Assembly (NCBI GenBank): GCA_904830895.1 | Contig: LR882958.1 | Coordinates: 2,474,001 to 2,538,000, forward strand | DNA from: Planktothrix rubescens CCAP 1459/22 | GTDB taxonomy: Bacteria > Cyanobacteriota > Cyanobacteriia > Cyanobacteriales > Microcoleaceae | Reading direction: 5' to 3' | DNA: 64,000 nt | Part shown: piece after piece, positions 44,648 through 53,941 of the stretch | How positions within the stretch are numbered: position 1 is the stretch's first letter | Layout of the letters: every line of letters starts with the position of its first letter | Made by a program: the position numbers and the translations under genes | The notes under the pieces: model-generated | Databases searched by the model: none | What the model was told of the DNA's origin: nothing | What the model saw: only the letters and a program-made list of their open reading frames with translations

Positions 44648-45901
44648 TTAAGGCAAACCATACCAACTTTGTAATGCTAATCTATGCACTTCTAACCAAC
44701 TAACTTTATGCTGTTTAGCGAGTTTTGCACAGTCTTCATATTCCGGTTGAACATTAGTGATTTTTTTACCTGAAAAACCAACTTTAACTCTAACTGCACC
44801 ATATTGAGTTTCAACAGTTTGAATATCCCGTTTCAAAATACTGCGATTTTGTAGGGTATGACGAATTCCTAATGTTGTGGTTTCTCGAAATAATATGGCT
44901 TCACAAACTTGACGGTGTTCGGGATGACAAATAACCGTTAATAATACCCCCAAACGGGATTTTTTCATGGTAATTGGTTGGCTAAAAACATCAATAGCCC
45001 CCGCTTGAAATAATAATTCAAAAGTATAAGCAATCACTTGAGGACTTAAATCATCAATTTGAGTTTGTAGTACAGAAATAGTTTCTGTAATCGTTTGAAT
45101 TTCTGTATTAACCGTTGAGAAAATATCGCTATCTAGGGATGGATGTTGTTCCCCAACCCATAGCCTTAAAATATTAGGAATAGGTAAATCCTGAGAACCT
45201 GCACCTAAGCCTATGGTTTGAATAGATAAAGCCGGAGGTTCTCCAAAACTTTGAGCTAAAGTCACCGCAATTGCCGCCCCCGTTGGTGTCACTAATTCCC
45301 GTTCAATTCCATTACTATAAACTGGAACTTTCCCGATTTCAAATAACTTTAAAACCGCCGGAGCCGGAACAGGTAATTGACCATGGGCTGCCCAAACTGT
45401 TCCCCCGCCCGTGGGTAATGTCGAACAATAAAATTGTTCAATATTTAACCAATCTAAACCCAAACAAGTCCCAACAATATCAACAATAGCATCCGTCGCC
45501 CCAACTTCATGAAAATGAACTTCTTCAACGGTCATACCATGAACATCCGCTTCCGCTTCTGCTAACTTCCGAAAAATAGCTAAACTCCTAATTTCCACCT
45601 GTTGAGGCAATTTAGCTTGTAGAATAATGGCTTCAATTTGTGATAAATGCCGGGTGGTACTAGAATGGTGATGATGTTCATGATCATCAGAGTTGTGTTG
45701 AGTTAAATTAACAGAAACTTTTGTTGCTAACTGTCCCTGACGACGAACAGGTTCAGATTTTAACTCATATTCTGCCCCAATTCCCAGTAACTCTAACTTT
45801 TCTTTTAAATAATCCAAAGGAACACCAGCGTGGACTAATGCTCCCAAACACATATCGCCGGAAATTCCTGTCGGACATTGAAAATAAGCAATCTTAGCCA
45901 T
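44648..45901 (-). CDS. larC: Nickel-pincer cofactor biosynthesis protein LarC
   Basis: A 417-residue LarC homologue, the CTP-dependent nickel insertase that completes the nickel-pincer nucleotide used by lactate racemase and related LarA enzymes. Signature features are YFQCPTGISGDMCLGALVHA at the N-terminus, the His-rich NSDDHEHHHHSS stretch near residue 80 that probably binds Ni, VHFHEVGATDAIVDIVGTCL, TPTGAAIAVTLA and the C-terminal KKSRLGVLLTVICHPEHRQ. LarA, LarB and LarE are not in the window. In some bacteria larC is produced by frameshifting as LarC1/LarC2; here it is one continuous frame. Confidence 0.93.
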   Translation of the reverse strand: MAKIAYFQCPTGISGDMCLGALVHAGVPLDYLKEKLELLGIGAEYELKSEPVRRQGQLATKVSVNLTQHNSDDHEHHHHSSTTRHLSQIEAIILQAKLPQQVEIRSLAIFRKLAEAEADVHGMTVEEVHFHEVGATDAIVDIVGTCLGLDWLNIEQFYCSTLPTGGGTVWAAHGQLPVPAPAVLKLFEIGKVPVYSNGIERELVTPTGAAIAVTLAQSFGEPPALSIQTIGLGAGSQDLPIPNILRLWVGEQHPSLDSDIFSTVNTEIQTITETISVLQTQIDDLSPQVIAYTFELLFQAGAIDVFSQPITMKKSRLGVLLTVICHPEHRQVCEAILFRETTTLGIRHTLQNRSILKRDIQTVETQYGAVRVKVGFSGKKITNVQPEYEDCAKLAKQHKVSWLEVHRLALQSWYGLP

Positions 45902-45969
45902 AATTTGTCGTTAGTCTGCTAGTCTTGAAATCGATATAAAATTTGTTCTCTAAAATACAACATATTACC

Positions 45970-46629
45970 ATGGCAATTCTATATGAAATCCATCCCCAAA
46001 ACCCCCAAGAACGCATCCTAGAAAAAATCAAAGACGACCTCAAGGATGGGGCGGTGATGCTGTATCCTACCGATACGGTCTATGCCATTGGTTGTGATTT
46101 AACCGTCAAGTCAGCCATTGAACGAGTCCGACGCATCAAACAACTCTCCAATGATAAACCCTTGACGTTCCTGTGTTCTTCCCTATCTAATATTACCGAT
46201 TATGCGATCATTAGTGACCCCGCTTATCGTTTAATTAAAAGATTAGTTCCAGGGACATACACTTTCTTATTACCCGCGACTAAATTAGTTCCTAAATTAG
46301 TCATGTCTCCTAAACGTAAAACCACAGGTATTCGTGTCCCGAATCATCAAGGTTGTTTGTCCATTCTTAAAACTTTAGGCAATCCCATTATTTCCACTTC
46401 TGCTCATATTACCACAGAAGAAGAAGGTCAAGCCCCGATTGCTTTACCCATAGAACATCAAGTTGATAAAGCCAGATTGTACGATAGTTTAGGTAAGTTA
46501 GTTGATATTATTGTAGATGATACCTCAGACCCAGGATATCATGTTTCAACTATTATTGATTTAACCACTGATGAACCAGTAATTGTGAGAAAAGGTCAAG
46601 GCTGGGAAGAAGTAGAAGAATGGTTTTAA
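45970..46629 (+). CDS. Sua5/YrdC/YciO-type L-threonylcarbamoyladenylate synthase family protein
   Basis: A 219-residue protein from ATG 45970 (MAILYEIHPQ); nine codons of upstream open frame begin with TTG and are not needed. Family blocks are GAVMLYPTDTVYAIGCDLTV, RIKQLSNDKPLTFLCSS, the TYTFLLPAT loop, KTTGIRVPNHQGCLSIL and GNPIISTSAHITTEEEG. The domain binds ATP and threonylcarbamoyl-AMP; true TsaC/Sua5 makes t6A in tRNA, whereas YciO paralogues have a related but less certain role. The length and the missing C-terminal Sua5 domain fit TsaC or YciO. Confidence 0.9.
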   Translation: MAILYEIHPQNPQERILEKIKDDLKDGAVMLYPTDTVYAIGCDLTVKSAIERVRRIKQLSNDKPLTFLCSSLSNITDYAIISDPAYRLIKRLVPGTYTFLLPATKLVPKLVMSPKRKTTGIRVPNHQGCLSILKTLGNPIISTSAHITTEEEGQAPIALPIEHQVDKARLYDSLGKLVDIIVDDTSDPGYHVSTIIDLTTDEPVIVRKGQGWEEVEEWF

Positions 46630-46760
46630 GAATAATTGTAGCAGTTGTAGGGGCGGGTTAATCGAGATTTAGGTGATTAAAAAATATCTAACAAAAACCG
46701 CTCTTACACAACCTCTTTGTGCCTTTGTGTCTTTGTGTTTTAATTAAAATTATTAGATAA

Positions 46761-46784
46761 AAATCCTCTTTTTAAGGAGGATTT
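46761..46784. terminator. Bidirectional terminator between convergent genes
   Basis: AAATCCTC (46761-46768) pairs with GAGGATTT (46777-46784), flanked by A-rich sequence to the left and a T-rich run to the right, between the Sua5-like gene and the convergent 100-residue gene. Confidence 0.7.
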
Positions 46785-46800
46785 AGATGATTTTATTTTT

Positions 46801-47103
46801 CTATAAATTATAACGTTTTTCTAACCAAATTCTAACTTTCTGTTCCGTATCAAACCGGGCTTGATGACCCGTCACCGGATCATAAATCTGCCAAATCATA
46901 TTTCCATCAGCGTCTTTTTTTTGCCAGATTTTAGGTTCAGTTGGTGAAGTTAAGGCATTCACAAATATTGCTGTAATACTTTTGAGGCTATGAAGAATAT
47001 TTTTGCCAACATTCAACCCTTTAGCCTGATAACTGGGCAATACAGGAAAAGATATTTGCAGCGTCGCCAATGATGAACTTCTGGTCATTTTCATCCGAAT
47101 CAC
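46801..47103 (-). CDS. Small hypothetical protein
   Basis: A 100-residue basic protein with the C-terminal motif PKIWQKKDADGNMIWQIYDP followed by VTGHQARFDTEQKVRIWLEK. The Trp-rich 'WxKKDxxGNxxWxIYDPxT' part looks like a small conserved strand-rich domain and the end like a helix. I do not recognise the family. It is divergent from the MocR-type regulator gene, with 215 bases between, so it may be a target of that regulator. Confidence 0.6.
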   Translation of the reverse strand: MIRMKMTRSSSLATLQISFPVLPSYQAKGLNVGKNILHSLKSITAIFVNALTSPTEPKIWQKKDADGNMIWQIYDPVTGHQARFDTEQKVRIWLEKRYNL

Positions 47104-47255
47104 CTCACTAAAAATGGATGGTGAGTTATCCCAAAATTAAACAAATACTCAATCCTTGCTTAATTCCCACTTGGGAAAACTAATCTTGTTATATTCCTAT
47201 TGTTGCGGTTTCTCTCTCACCCGTACAGATGCAGTTATACTAAATTGTAACCATA

Positions 47256-47305
47256 ACAGTTTTATTGATCTAAACTGTTATGCTAGTTCTTACCCTTAAC
47301 TGTTA
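47256..47305. promoter_or_regulatory. Inverted repeats upstream of the MocR gene, probable operator
   Basis: ACAGTT (47257-47262 region) and AACTGT (47273-47278) form an inverted repeat spaced about one and a half helix turns apart (AACAGTT...AACTGTT), and a third AACTGTT lies at 47298-47304. Repeats of this kind are the binding sites of MocR/PdxR-type regulators, so autoregulation is likely. The site overlaps the ATG at 47280 and favours the later start at 47319. Confidence 0.55.
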
Positions 47306-47318
47306 CCCCTCTACCCCC

Positions 47319-48755
47319 ATGAAAGTTAGACCCCTGGAAATGGAAAATGGTACAAACCTCTATGAGCAGGTAGCCCATCGCATAGAAGGCTTAATTAGCG
47401 AAGGCACTTTACAAACAGGCGATCGCATTCCCTCCGTGCGAAAAATGCACCAACAGATGAACGTAAGTATTTCTACAGTCTTAGAAGCCTATCGTCTATT
47501 AGAAGACCGGGGATTAATTGCCGTGCGTCCCCAGTCCGGTTATTTTGTCCGTCCAGGCCTGTTATCCCATCGAGATGAACCCAACCCCTCAGCCCCTCCC
47601 CACAGAGCCCTACAGGTTGATACGTCCCTCGCTGTTCGGATTAATCGCGCCCTACGGGAACCGAATATTATTAAACTGGGGGCGGCAGTAGCCGATCCCT
47701 CCCTGCTTCCCCTAGCTACCCTAAACCGTCTGATCGGACAAACCTTGAGAAATGACCCGGAGCGCTGTCATTCCTATGATGTCCTACCTGGTTGCGAACC
47801 CCTGCGGCATGAAGTCGCCCGTCGGTTAATGGAAGCCGGATGTTCGATCACACCGGATCAGATTTTGATTACCAATGGCACCACCGAAGCCATGTATTTA
47901 TCCTTGAGAGCGATCACCAAACCTGGGGATACCGTTGCCATTGAATCCCCCTCCTATTATGGATTATTAGAAGTCATAGCCTCACTGAATTTACGCGCCT
48001 TAGAATTGCCGACCCATCCCCTGGACGGACTCTGTTTAGACACCTTAGAAACAGCCTTAAAAAAAGGCTCAATTGCTGCTTGTGCCTTAGTGTCTAATTT
48101 TAGTAATCCTTTAGGCACTTGTATGAGTGATTTACATAAAAAACAATTAGTAACTGTCCTAGAAAAATATAATATTCCCTTAGTAGAAGATGATGTTTAT
48201 GGGGATTTATGTTTTCAAGGAAATCGCCCCAAAGCTATTAAAGCATTTGATCAAAAAGGATTGGTTTTATATTGTTCTTCTTGTAGTAAAACCCTATCCC
48301 CAGGATTACGGGTCGGTTGGTTGGTAGCAGGACAATATCAAACTCAAGTCGAACAATTAAAACTATTTACCAATATGGCTACGGCGACGGTAAATCAGTT
48401 AGCGATCGCTGCTTTTTTATCCAATGGTGGCTATGAAAGACATTTACGCCAATTAAGGCGAGCTTATTATGAACAAGTGATGAGAATGACCCAGGCAATT
48501 TGTGATTATTTTCCTCCAGAAACTAAGGTTTCTCGTCCTTCTGGGGGTCATGTATTGTGGGTGGAATTGCCCGCTCATTTTGACGCTTTAGAATTACATG
48601 AACAAGCCTATCAACATCAAATTAGTATTGCTCCGGGTTCGATGTTTTCAGCATCGGGAGCCTATCAAAACTGTTTTCGCTTAAACTGTGGTTTACCTTG
48701 GTCAGATCAACTCGATCAAGCCATGCAAACCTTGGGAAAATTAATTAAAATATAA
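47319..48755 (+). CDS. MocR-type regulator: GntR DNA-binding domain fused to aminotransferase-like domain
   Basis: About 478 residues from ATG 47319 (MKVRPLEMENGTNLY); an earlier ATG at 47280 lies inside repeated operator-like sequence. Residues 1-75 are a winged helix of the GntR type (LYEQVAHRIEGLISEGTLQT, GDRIPSVRKMHQQMNVSIST, VLEAYRLLEDRGLI). The rest is a fold-type I PLP aminotransferase-like domain with NPLG (SNFSNPLGTCMSD), DDVYGDL and the PLP lysine in SSCSKTLSPGLRVGW. Such regulators sense PLP and an amino compound and control nearby genes. It could act on the divergent 100-residue gene or only on itself. Confidence 0.92.
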   Translation: MKVRPLEMENGTNLYEQVAHRIEGLISEGTLQTGDRIPSVRKMHQQMNVSISTVLEAYRLLEDRGLIAVRPQSGYFVRPGLLSHRDEPNPSAPPHRALQVDTSLAVRINRALREPNIIKLGAAVADPSLLPLATLNRLIGQTLRNDPERCHSYDVLPGCEPLRHEVARRLMEAGCSITPDQILITNGTTEAMYLSLRAITKPGDTVAIESPSYYGLLEVIASLNLRALELPTHPLDGLCLDTLETALKKGSIAACALVSNFSNPLGTCMSDLHKKQLVTVLEKYNIPLVEDDVYGDLCFQGNRPKAIKAFDQKGLVLYCSSCSKTLSPGLRVGWLVAGQYQTQVEQLKLFTNMATATVNQLAIAAFLSNGGYERHLRQLRRAYYEQVMRMTQAICDYFPPETKVSRPSGGHVLWVELPAHFDALELHEQAYQHQISIAPGSMFSASGAYQNCFRLNCGLPWSDQLDQAMQTLGKLIKI

Positions 48756-48758
48756 ATA

Positions 48759-48791
48759 ATTAGGGAATAGGGAATGGGCAATGGGCAATGG
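48759..48791. repeat. Heptamer tandem repeat (GGGAATA/GGGCAAT)
   Basis: Four heptamer units directly after the MocR stop codon, of the same general kind as the repeats at 20145 and 44613. Confidence 0.75.
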
Positions 48792-48816
48792 AAAAAAAGG
48801 ACTGGAGAATAGGGAT

Positions 48817-48978
48817 TTATTTTTCAAGTGTTCTAATAAGAGAAATAATCATTCTAGTTTCAGATTGTAGATCATTTATTAAAGATTCTATATCTTTTTT
48901 CTCACATAATCCTACAGATTCAACCAGAAAAAGATGGGTTTGTAATTCGTTAATAGAGCCTTGTGCAATAAAGAACTA
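48817..48978 (-). pseudogene. C-terminal fragment of a four-helix-bundle (S23-type) protein
   Basis: Minus-strand frame reading AQGSINELQTHLFLVESVGL then CEKKDIESLINDLQSETRMI and ISLIRTLEK, ending at TAA (48817-48819). This matches the last two helices of the '23S rRNA intervening sequence' four-helix-bundle family, which has the GSxNELxT motif. The frame is closed by a stop upstream at about 48990 and has no start, so the first half is gone. Confidence 0.6.
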
Positions 48979-48979
48979 A

Positions 48980-49392
48980 TCGGGGATGAAGCATGGGGAA
49001 TTTGTAGAGAACGGATTTGAAGTTGAATTTTCCCCACAATTTTTTGAGCACCTTCGACATCGACTCATCCACAATAAAGGAACATTTTCAGTGATTTTTG
49101 CCTGTTTTAATTTTTGACTTGCAGTGATAGAGCTTGGATAAACCTGTGATAGTTTGAAACCCTTGACGTGAGGAACAGGTCAGATCAAATATGAAAATTA
49201 TTTGGTTCAATATAGAGAATTAATTGAACAGTTCACTTTAAGTAAAAAACAAAGGACACTTTCTTAATTGAATAGCTGATTGAGAGCCTATTAATCTATA
49301 AATGCTCGGTTAATCTACTAGAGTACGGCGTCTATTTTTCATCTTACCAAAAATCATGATAGACTAAATTAGAATAAAGTCAACAACCATAA
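48980..49392. other. AT-rich gene-free stretch
   Basis: No convincing coding frame, repeat element or terminator is visible in these 413 bases. The flanking remnants (four-helix-bundle gene, TnpB) suggest that it is decayed mobile DNA. Confidence 0.4.
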
Positions 49393-49521
49393 ATAAAAGC
49401 CAGATATCGTTATAAATGCTATCCAGCACTCCGTCAAAAATTGGCATTAGCCAAGTCATTTGGGTGTGTACAGGTAGTGTGGAATGATGGTCTGGCTTTC
49501 TGCATTTCTGAGTATAAATGA
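49393..49521 (+). pseudogene. N-terminal remnant of a TnpB (IS605 OrfB) gene
   Basis: In-frame stretch KARYRYKCYPALRQKLALAK followed by SFGCVQVVWNDGLAFCISEY and then TGA at 49519-49521. It matches the beginning of cyanobacterial TnpB proteins (YRFYPTxxQxxxLAxxFGCxRxVWNxAL), the RNA-guided nucleases of IS200/IS605 elements. Only about 42 codons remain; RuvC motifs are absent. Confidence 0.7.
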
Positions 49522-49615
49522 GGGAATAGGAAATAGTAAGCAGTGATGTCTTAACTGTAATGCGTAGTGCCATACAAAATCTAAGATCCCAAATGAGTTC
49601 TATAGGAGCCATTTT

Positions 49616-52102
49616 ATGACAGTATCTACCGATCAAGAAACACTTTCGCATCTATCTTTAGAAGCATTACAAAAGCAACTAAATACTTCTAATCAGGGAT
49701 TGAGCAAAAAAGAAGCTCTGCAACGACAATCAACAGGTGGCTACAACGAGTTACCCGAAACAACCGTCAACCCAATCATGCAATTCCTATCGCACTTTTG
49801 GGGGCCGATCGCTTGGATGATAGAGGCAGCAGTGATTCTTTCGGCAATAGTTGGAGACTGGGTTAATTTTGGCATCATTTTGGTACTCCTAATTGGCAAC
49901 GGAGTAGTGGGTTTTTGGGAAGAATTTCAAGCCGGAAATGCGATCGCGGCTCTCAAGGCAAAATTAGCACTCCAAGCACGGGTGAAACGAGAAAACACCT
50001 GGACGCAGATACCCGCCCGTGAAATAGTTCCTGGCGACCTGATCCGGTTACGTCTGGGCGATATTGTCCCCGCAGATGTACGGTTTTTGTCAGGCGATCC
50101 GGCACAGGTTGACCAATCGGCGTTAACGGGGGAATCACTACCCGTAGAATGCAAAGTTGGAAGTGTGTTGTATTCCAGTTCCATCCTCAAGCAAGGAGAA
50201 TTGGATGGCATTGTCTATGCCACGGGAATTAATACTTACATGGGCAAAACCGCCCACCTGGTAGAATCGGCTCAGACAGTCAGCCACTTTCAACGAGCAG
50301 TATTAAAAATTGGCGATTACCTGATCATGATTGCCCTGGTGCTGGTGGTCTTAGTGCTGGTAGTAACACTATTTCGGGGCGATCCTTGGTTAACTACCCT
50401 GCGGTTTTTACTGGTGCTAACGGTTGCCTCCATTCCCGTAGCCATGCCAACGGTTTTGTCAGTGACGATGGCTGTAGGAGCGCAAAAACTAGCGAAAAAG
50501 GAAGCGATTGTCAGTCGGTTAGCAGCTATTGAAGAGATGGCGGGGATTGACATTCTCTGTTCCGACAAAACAGGTACTTTAACTCTCAACCAGTTAACTT
50601 TGGGAGAGCCTTTTTGTGTAGGCAATACGGCTCCAGAATCCCTGATCCTCAACGCTGCCCTGGCTTCCCGTGATGAGAATAAAGACCCGATCGATTTGGC
50701 AATTCTCGCTGGTTTGAAGCCAGATCAATCTTTAGATACTTACCAAATTGTCCACTTCCAACCGTTTGACCCCGTGGGAAAACGTACTGAAGCCACCGTT
50801 GAAAGTGGTGGCGATAACTTTAAAGTAACTAAAGGTGCACCCCAAGTAATTCTGGCGCTCTCAAAAAATGTCGATCAGGTGCAACCGCAAGTGGATCAAG
50901 CGATCGCAGGTTTTGCCAAACGCGGATTTAGATCCCTGGGGGTTGCCCGGACTGACGATGGTGATAACTGGCAGTTTTTGGGCGTATTACCCCTATTCGA
51001 TCCACCCCGCAGCGACTCCCAACTGATGATTCAGGCAGTCAAAAAGCTGGGAATTGACTTGAAAATGTTAACCGGAGATCAACAGGCGATCGCCCGTGAA
51101 ACGGCCCATCAACTAGGACTAAAGGGAGATATCCTCGATGCCAGCCTGCTAAGTTCCGCCGCACCTCACGAAACTGGACAAATTGGCGATGCCATTGAAG
51201 CCGCCGCCGGATTTGCTCAAGTCTTCCCAGAACACAAATACCACATCGTCGATGTCTTGCAGCAACGGGGGCATCTCGTAGGTATGGCTGGTGATGGGGT
51301 TAATGATGCTCCTGCCCTGAAAAAAGCTGATGCTGGGATTGCGGTTTCAGGAGCCACCGATGCTGCTCGTGCGGCTGCCGATATTGTTTTGCTCACCCCT
51401 GGACTTTCTGTAATCGTAGAGGCGATTCAAGAAAGTCGCCGCATCTTTCAGAGGATGAACAATTACGCTATTTACCGGATTACCGAAACCATCCGGGTTT
51501 TGTTGTTCATGACCCTTTCCATTGTGGTCTATAACTTCTATCCCGTCACCGCCATCATGATTGTGCTGCTGGCATTATTAAATGATGGTGCAATTATCTC
51601 CATTGCCTACGATAACACCCGTCCCGCCAAGCGTCCTGAAACCTGGAATATGCCCATCGTCTTGGGTCTGGCAACTATTTTGGGAATAACTGGATTAGCC
51701 AGTTCTTTTGGGATGTTGTATTTGGGAGAACGGTATTTTCACCTCGATCGCAGCATTCTGCAAACGCTAATTTACCTGAAGCTCTCCATTGCTGGACATT
51801 TAACTATTTTCGTAACCCGCACTAAGGGGCCCTTTTGGTCAATTAAACCAGCCCGAATTTTACTTGCAGCCGTCGTGGGAACTCAAATAATCGCCACCCT
51901 GATTGCAGTGTATGGCATCTTTATGACCCCTCTCGGATGGGGTTTGGCAGGTTTTGTCTGGATTTATGCGTTGATCTGGTTTTTGATTGCAGACTGGGTA
52001 AAACAACTTGCCTACGGTGTGTTTAATCATGATCAGCCTGTCTATGTAACACGGGGTTTAAGACTGTTGAATCAATGGTTTTTTCATAAGCCTGTTAACT
52101 AA
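49616..52102 (+). CDS. P-type plasma-membrane proton ATPase (P3A)
   Basis: An 828-residue cation ATPase of the plasma-membrane H+-ATPase type. Actuator motif DQSALTGESLPVE, phosphorylation site D317 in SDKTGTLTLNQ, nucleotide-binding KGAPQVIL, and hinge motif GDGVNDAPALKKADAGIAVS are intact; about ten membrane spans include WGPIAWMIEAAVILSAI and VASIPVAMPTVLSVTMAVGA. It pumps protons out at the expense of ATP. Length and the N-terminal LSLEALQKQLNTSNQGLSKK region fit bacterial P3A pumps. It is the first gene of a three-gene run with a cytochrome c lipoprotein and a PPK2 enzyme (gaps of 49 and 18 bases). Its GC content is higher than that of its flanks, and a TnpB remnant lies 94 bases upstream, so lateral acquisition is likely. 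Confidence 0.93.
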   Translation: MTVSTDQETLSHLSLEALQKQLNTSNQGLSKKEALQRQSTGGYNELPETTVNPIMQFLSHFWGPIAWMIEAAVILSAIVGDWVNFGIILVLLIGNGVVGFWEEFQAGNAIAALKAKLALQARVKRENTWTQIPAREIVPGDLIRLRLGDIVPADVRFLSGDPAQVDQSALTGESLPVECKVGSVLYSSSILKQGELDGIVYATGINTYMGKTAHLVESAQTVSHFQRAVLKIGDYLIMIALVLVVLVLVVTLFRGDPWLTTLRFLLVLTVASIPVAMPTVLSVTMAVGAQKLAKKEAIVSRLAAIEEMAGIDILCSDKTGTLTLNQLTLGEPFCVGNTAPESLILNAALASRDENKDPIDLAILAGLKPDQSLDTYQIVHFQPFDPVGKRTEATVESGGDNFKVTKGAPQVILALSKNVDQVQPQVDQAIAGFAKRGFRSLGVARTDDGDNWQFLGVLPLFDPPRSDSQLMIQAVKKLGIDLKMLTGDQQAIARETAHQLGLKGDILDASLLSSAAPHETGQIGDAIEAAAGFAQVFPEHKYHIVDVLQQRGHLVGMAGDGVNDAPALKKADAGIAVSGATDAARAAADIVLLTPGLSVIVEAIQESRRIFQRMNNYAIYRITETIRVLLFMTLSIVVYNFYPVTAIMIVLLALLNDGAIISIAYDNTRPAKRPETWNMPIVLGLATILGITGLASSFGMLYLGERYFHLDRSILQTLIYLKLSIAGHLTIFVTRTKGPFWSIKPARILLAAVVGTQIIATLIAVYGIFMTPLGWGLAGFVWIYALIWFLIADWVKQLAYGVFNHDQPVYVTRGLRLLNQWFFHKPVN

Positions 52103-52151
52103 GTAATCAAAACAAAAATTTCTAGCAATCACCATTAAAGGAGAACAAACT

Positions 52152-52742
52152 ATGAACCGGGAAATCAAAATTATTGTTAACAGCCTGTTGGTTTTCATGT
52201 TTACTTTACTACTTGTCACCTGTGGATTGCGCCCACATTCAGTAGTGCCCAGTCCAACCGCCCAAGCAGTAAACACTTCGAGCCCACAGTCAGTAGAGCG
52301 CAGTCAAACCGCCCAAGCAACAAGAACATTTAACTCCAACGGCGAACGGATTTATGTGACTTCTACAAGCGATCGCGGCACAAACATTACTTATACTAAC
52401 GAACAATCATCGGGTAGCATGGGCGGTGGTTCCCAGGGTGGAATGATGGGCGGTGGATCATCCGGTGGGATGATGGGTAATAGCAACATGACCTGTGCTT
52501 CCTGTCATGGTTTGAATGGTCGTGGTGGTACAAGCACCATGATGGGAATACAAACAATGAATGCACCCGACATTCGCTGGTCAGCTTTAAAAAATGAATT
52601 TGATGCCGAAAAATTCCGATTAGCAATTACGAAAGGTCAAGACCCCGACGGTAAGAAGCAGTTGAATAATTATATGCCGCGCTGGAACATCGGGAATGAA
52701 GACTTAGCTGATTTAATAACTTATCTCAAGACACTACCTTAA
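52152..52742 (+). CDS. Cytochrome c lipoprotein
   Basis: A 196-residue exported protein. The signal LLVFMFTLLLVTCGLRPH has a lipobox-like Cys at 24, so it is probably lipid-anchored outside the cytoplasmic membrane. A low-complexity linker follows, with a Gly/Met-rich stretch (GSMGGGSQGGMMGGGSSGG, residues 88-106) that may bind copper or be flexible. The C-terminal class I cytochrome c domain has one haem site C115-A-S-C118-H119 and a likely Met ligand in NNYMPRW. It may pass electrons at the membrane next to the proton pump; partners are unknown. Confidence 0.88.
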   Translation: MNREIKIIVNSLLVFMFTLLLVTCGLRPHSVVPSPTAQAVNTSSPQSVERSQTAQATRTFNSNGERIYVTSTSDRGTNITYTNEQSSGSMGGGSQGGMMGGGSSGGMMGNSNMTCASCHGLNGRGGTSTMMGIQTMNAPDIRWSALKNEFDAEKFRLAITKGQDPDGKKQLNNYMPRWNIGNEDLADLITYLKTLP

Positions 52743-52760
52743 CAGGGGAGAGTTAAAAGT

Positions 52761-53675
52761 ATGACTGATTCATCATTGAACCTATTTCCGATTAAAAATA
52801 TTGACGATTTGACTCGTCCTTTTATTGTGCCACCAGAACGAAAAATTTCCCTTGCCAAAGACTATGATCCAGGCTACAAAGCCGATCATCTCAAAAAGTC
52901 GAAAGCTAAAGGTCAATTAAAGGAAGGAATTGAGGCGTTAGCTGAATATCAGGATGTTCTTTATGCCCAAAATACCCACGCTGTGCTAATCATCTTTCAG
53001 GCGATGGATGCGGCGGGAAAAGATAGCACCATCAAGCACGTTATGTCAGGTATTAATCCTCAAGGATGTCAGGTGCATAGCTTTAAAGCACCATCTACGG
53101 AGGAGTTAAATCATGACTATTTATGGCGATGTTCTAAGGCTTTACCCGAAAGAGGACGAATTGGAATTTTTAATCGATCTTATTACGAAGAAATTTTAGT
53201 AACAAGAGTACATCCAGAAATCCTAGAGCAGCGACCGCTCCCTATGAGCATAATTGATAATAATATTTGGAAGCGCCGCTTTGAAGAAATCAACAATTTT
53301 GAGAAGCATCTAGTTAATAATGGGACGATCATCCTCAAGTTTTTTCTCAATGTATCGAAAGAGGAGCAAAAAGAACGTTTTTTAGAACGGATTAATCGCC
53401 CTGAAAAGAATTGGAAATTTTCTGAAAATGATGCGAAAGAGCGTAGATTTTGGGATGACTATATGAGTGTCTATGAGGATATGTTCAATCACACCAGTAC
53501 AAAATATGCCCCTTGGTATATTATTCCTGCCGATCATAAATGGTTTACTCGTCTAGTTGTGGCGGGTATCATTTACACGCAGTTAAAGGAACTGAATCTC
53601 AAGTATCCTAGTCTCAGTAAAGAGCAACATAAGGAGCTTTTAAAAGCGAAAGAGATTCTGGAGAGCCAGAAATAA
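52761..53675 (+). CDS. ppk2: Polyphosphate kinase 2 family protein
   Basis: A 304-residue PPK2-type enzyme that uses polyphosphate to phosphorylate nucleoside mono- or diphosphates. Walker A is [19 protein letters not shown] near residue 80; Walker B/lid elements are [20 protein letters not shown] and [20 protein letters not shown] with [20 protein letters not shown]. The single domain and length suit PPK2 class I or III; the substrate choice (ADP, GDP or AMP) cannot be read. It follows the cytochrome gene by 18 bases, so ATP could be regenerated from polyphosphate for the proton pump encoded in the same run (inference). Confidence 0.92.
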   Translation: MTDSSLNLFPIKNIDDLTRPFIVPPERKISLAKDYDPGYKADHLKKSKAKGQLKEGIEALAEYQDVLYAQNTHAVLIIFQAMDAAGKDSTIKHVMSGINPQGCQVHSFKAPSTEELNHDYLWRCSKALPERGRIGIFNRSYYEEILVTRVHPEILEQRPLPMSIIDNNIWKRRFEEINNFEKHLVNNGTIILKFFLNVSKEEQKERFLERINRPEKNWKFSENDAKERRFWDDYMSVYEDMFNHTSTKYAPWYIIPADHKWFTRLVVAGIIYTQLKELNLKYPSLSKEQHKELLKAKEILESQK

Positions 53676-53742
53676 GCATGAGAATTGGTTGATTTAGCGA
53701 TCGCCATATTCCTGTTTTTTCTCTCCTCAAGTTGATTATAGG

Positions 53743-53879
53743 TATAGCAACCGCCAAGGCAGTTAGGACACCAGACGGATATTGGAACCCAGACGGTGAA
53801 GTATTTCCCCCCTGTTCCCTGTTCTCGTTCGACCGTTCGACTGGCTCACGGCTCACGACGCAGCCTGTTCCCTGCTATA
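53743..53879. mobile_element. TATA-ended miniature element, type 2, copy E (inverted, core replaced)
   Basis: A 137-bp element from TATAGCAACCGCC to TTCCCTGCTATA that matches copy C in reverse orientation (AGGCAGTTAGGACACCAGAC, ACCCAGACGGTGAAGTATTT) but has GTTCGACCGTTCGACTGGCT and CACGGCTCACGACGCAGCC in place of the GC-rich core. It separates the PPK2 gene from the restriction-modification gene. Confidence 0.8.
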
Positions 53880-53941
53880 ATTTTAGAAAATGAGTGCTAG
53901 TATAAAATATTAACTAAAATTATGTCTTAACATTTGCCGAT

